DNA of 34,319 nt from Pedobacter panaciterrae (GTDB lineage Bacteria > Bacteroidota > Bacteroidia > Sphingobacteriales > Sphingobacteriaceae), in assembly GCF_001636695.1 (NCBI RefSeq), contig NZ_LGEL01000058.1, positions 1-34,319 of the forward strand, given 5' to 3'. Numbering within the stretch: position 1 is the first letter of the stretch; the number at the start of each line of letters is the position of its first letter. Under the pieces are notes generated by a model, which searched no databases, was not told where the DNA came from, and saw nothing but the letters and a program-made list of their open reading frames with translations. Position numbers and translations under genes: made by a program. Below are positions 32,915 to 34,319 of the stretch, piece after piece.

Positions 32915-34319
32915 ATGATTAAATTCATTCTCTCCTTTGTTTTATTGGCTACCGGCTTGGTATCAAGTGCGCAAGATTCTATTAGCATTAAAATTTATCC
33001 TAAGTATGATAGTGTAAGCAAATTTCATCGGTTTTTGTTTGGCGAAAACTATCGTAAGGAATACGCGATGAGTACGACGGTGCCTGTTATAAGAATATCA
33101 GAAATTAAAGGAGGGTTAACACCGGTAAAAAGGGGTGGTGGCAATCAATCGCATTCATTAAGATTGGTCGATAAGCATGGCAAAGAGTGGGTATTGAGAA
33201 GTGTAGAGAAGTTTCCTGAAATATTGTTACCTGAAGTATTTCGAAAAACGTTTGCAGGTACAGTAGTAAAAGATAACATGTCGGCTCAGAACCCTTTCTC
33301 TGCTTTGGTAGTGCCTGATATTGCGGATGCTGTAAATGTACCACATAGTGACCCGATGATTGGCTGGGTATTGCCTGATGGCGGATTAGGAGAATTTGCG
33401 AGTGTATTTCAAAATACACTTTGTTTACTTGAGGAAAGAGAACCAGTTGGGGATACCGATAATTCCGAAAAAATGATGCGCAAGTTAAATGATGATAACG
33501 ATAATACTTATGATGGTCCGTTGTTATTAAGAGCAAAGGCATTAGATGCTCTATTAGGTGACTGGGACAGACATGAAGACCAATGGAGATGGAAGCCAGA
33601 GAAACACGCTAATGGTACCATGAAATATTTAGCTATTCCGAGAGACAGAGATCAGGTCTTTTATTTGTCCGAAGGAGTAGTACCAAGATATGCTCAATCA
33701 TCATGGTTATTACCAATGATACAAGGCTATGAAAGAAGTCTGCCTGATATTAACTGGTTCTTTTGGGAAGGGAGAGCAATTTATGGAAGGTGGTTTTCAG
33801 GGATAGATGAGGAGGAATGGAATAAGGTAGTAAAGGATTTTTGTGCTTCATTGACTGATGATGTATTTGAAAAGGCCCTTAAAAAACTACCGGAACCAGG
33901 TTATACCCTTCGTCATGATAAAATACTTGCCCAGCTTAAAGAAAGAAGAAAGGATCTTCCGGAACTCATGAGTAAGTATTACCGTTTTATAAATAGCATA
34001 GTTGATATACAGGCTAGTAATAAAAATGAATTAATAACTATAACAGATGCACCTGATAAGGCTTTAAATGTAACCATCCATAAAATATCGCGGGAAGGAA
34101 ATGTTAAGGATGTTATTTTTAACAGAACTTTTAATCCGAAAATTACAAAGGAAATCAGATTGTACGTGAAAGATGGCAATGATAGTTTAATACTGAATAA
34201 CAAAACCTCTACTATTAAGTTAAGGATAATTAGCGTTGAAGGAAAAAAAACTTTTCATGTAGAGAACTCACTTCGGAAAGTTCGCGTTTATGGTAAGGAT
34301 GACAACATTACCTTTACAG
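32915..34319 (+). CDS. Exported protein with kinase-like (HipA/CotH/FAM20-type) motifs, cut by window edge
   Basis: An open frame starts at ATG 32915 and runs off the right edge without a stop, giving 468 visible residues. A signal peptide (MIKFILSFVLLATGLVSSAQ) points to export. A Gly-rich segment KGGLTPVKRGGGNQ (65-78) is followed by the strand KEWVLRSVEK (90-99). GDWDRHEDQWRW (215-226) resembles the catalytic loop of HipA, CotH and FAM20 kinases, and AIPRDRDQVF (240-249) the metal-binding Asp segment. A helical region (about 296-365) and a beta-rich part follow. I recall similar regions in Bacteroidetes proteins fused to a metallophosphoesterase in front and an Omp85/BamA barrel behind. 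Here no phosphoesterase precedes it, and the barrel part, if any, lies beyond the window. A weak -7-like TAGCTTTA is at 32890-32897. Confidence 0.8.
   Translation, partial: MIKFILSFVLLATGLVSSAQDSISIKIYPKYDSVSKFHRFLFGENYRKEYAMSTTVPVIRISEIKGGLTPVKRGGGNQSHSLRLVDKHGKEWVLRSVEKFPEILLPEVFRKTFAGTVVKDNMSAQNPFSALVVPDIADAVNVPHSDPMIGWVLPDGGLGEFASVFQNTLCLLEEREPVGDTDNSEKMMRKLNDDNDNTYDGPLLLRAKALDALLGDWDRHEDQWRWKPEKHANGTMKYLAIPRDRDQVFYLSEGVVPRYAQSSWLLPMIQGYERSLPDINWFFWEGRAIYGRWFSGIDEEEWNKVVKDFCASLTDDVFEKALKKLPEPGYTLRHDKILAQLKERRKDLPELMSKYYRFINSIVDIQASNKNELITITDAPDKALNVTIHKISREGNVKDVIFNRTFNPKITKEIRLYVKDGNDSLILNNKTSTIKLRIISVEGKKTFHVENSLRKVRVYGKDDNITFT

Noticed and set aside
33105-33542. Minus-strand ORF of 145 codons
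   Set aside because: It lies wholly inside the open plus-strand frame that starts at 32915, which has a signal peptide and conserved motifs. The minus-strand product is low-complexity and has no recognisable features.

Overview
The window (34,319 bases, AT-rich, no RNA genes seen) looks like chromosome of a Sphingobacteriaceae-type Bacteroidetes, most likely Pedobacter or a close relative. The reasons are two SusC/SusD pairs, many lipoproteins with short signal peptides ending in Cys, FISUMP, DUF1735, DUF4833 and fasciclin-type proteins, weak Shine-Dalgarno sequences, and -7 boxes of the Bacteroidetes form TAnnTTTG. No genus-specific marker is present, so the genus is an inference.

Left part (1-6168). 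A DUF937/OmpA membrane protein is followed by a large hairpin repeat element flanked by tandem repeats, then a strong bidirectional terminator. A small unknown gene and a FISUMP-domain lipoprotein are divergent around a near-perfect palindrome with a -7 box on each side. A DUF4833-like exported protein and a Tat-type metallophosphoesterase converge with overlapping stop codons. A second copy of the hairpin element lies at 6028-6121.

Oxidative pentose phosphate operon (6169-10623, minus strand). A ROK-fold sugar kinase resembling polyphosphate glucokinase, then gnd, zwf and pgl, are tightly spaced. Together they would take glucose to glucose-6-phosphate and on to ribulose-5-phosphate, making NADPH.

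Intergenic region 10624-11327. It holds several inverted repeats, a perfect LacI-type palindrome and one doubtful small ORF.

Glycan-uptake locus (11328-30088, plus strand). Eleven closely spaced genes form what looks like one operon of about 19 kb: SusC1, SusD1, fasciclin/discoidin lipoprotein, DUF5007-like lipoprotein, SusC2, SusD2, fasciclin lipoprotein, IPT plus delta-60 propeller lipoprotein, phosphatase-fold/LamG lipoprotein with altered metal-site residues, DUF1735-CBM6 lipoprotein, and PKD plus F5/8C lipoprotein. No glycoside hydrolase, polysaccharide lyase, sulfatase with an intact active site, or regulator is encoded. It looks like an enzyme-free binding and import system with an unusually varied set of surface binding folds.

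Right part (30174-34319). A minus-strand operon encodes an MhqO-like ring-cleaving dioxygenase, an MhqD-like carboxylesterase, a pirin and a receiver-like protein without phosphorylation residues. This suggests quinone or aromatic electrophile detoxification. Divergent from it, and cut by the window edge, is an exported protein whose GDWDRHEDQ and PRDRDQ motifs resemble the catalytic loop and metal site of HipA/CotH/FAM20-type kinases. This is the most intriguing protein in the window.
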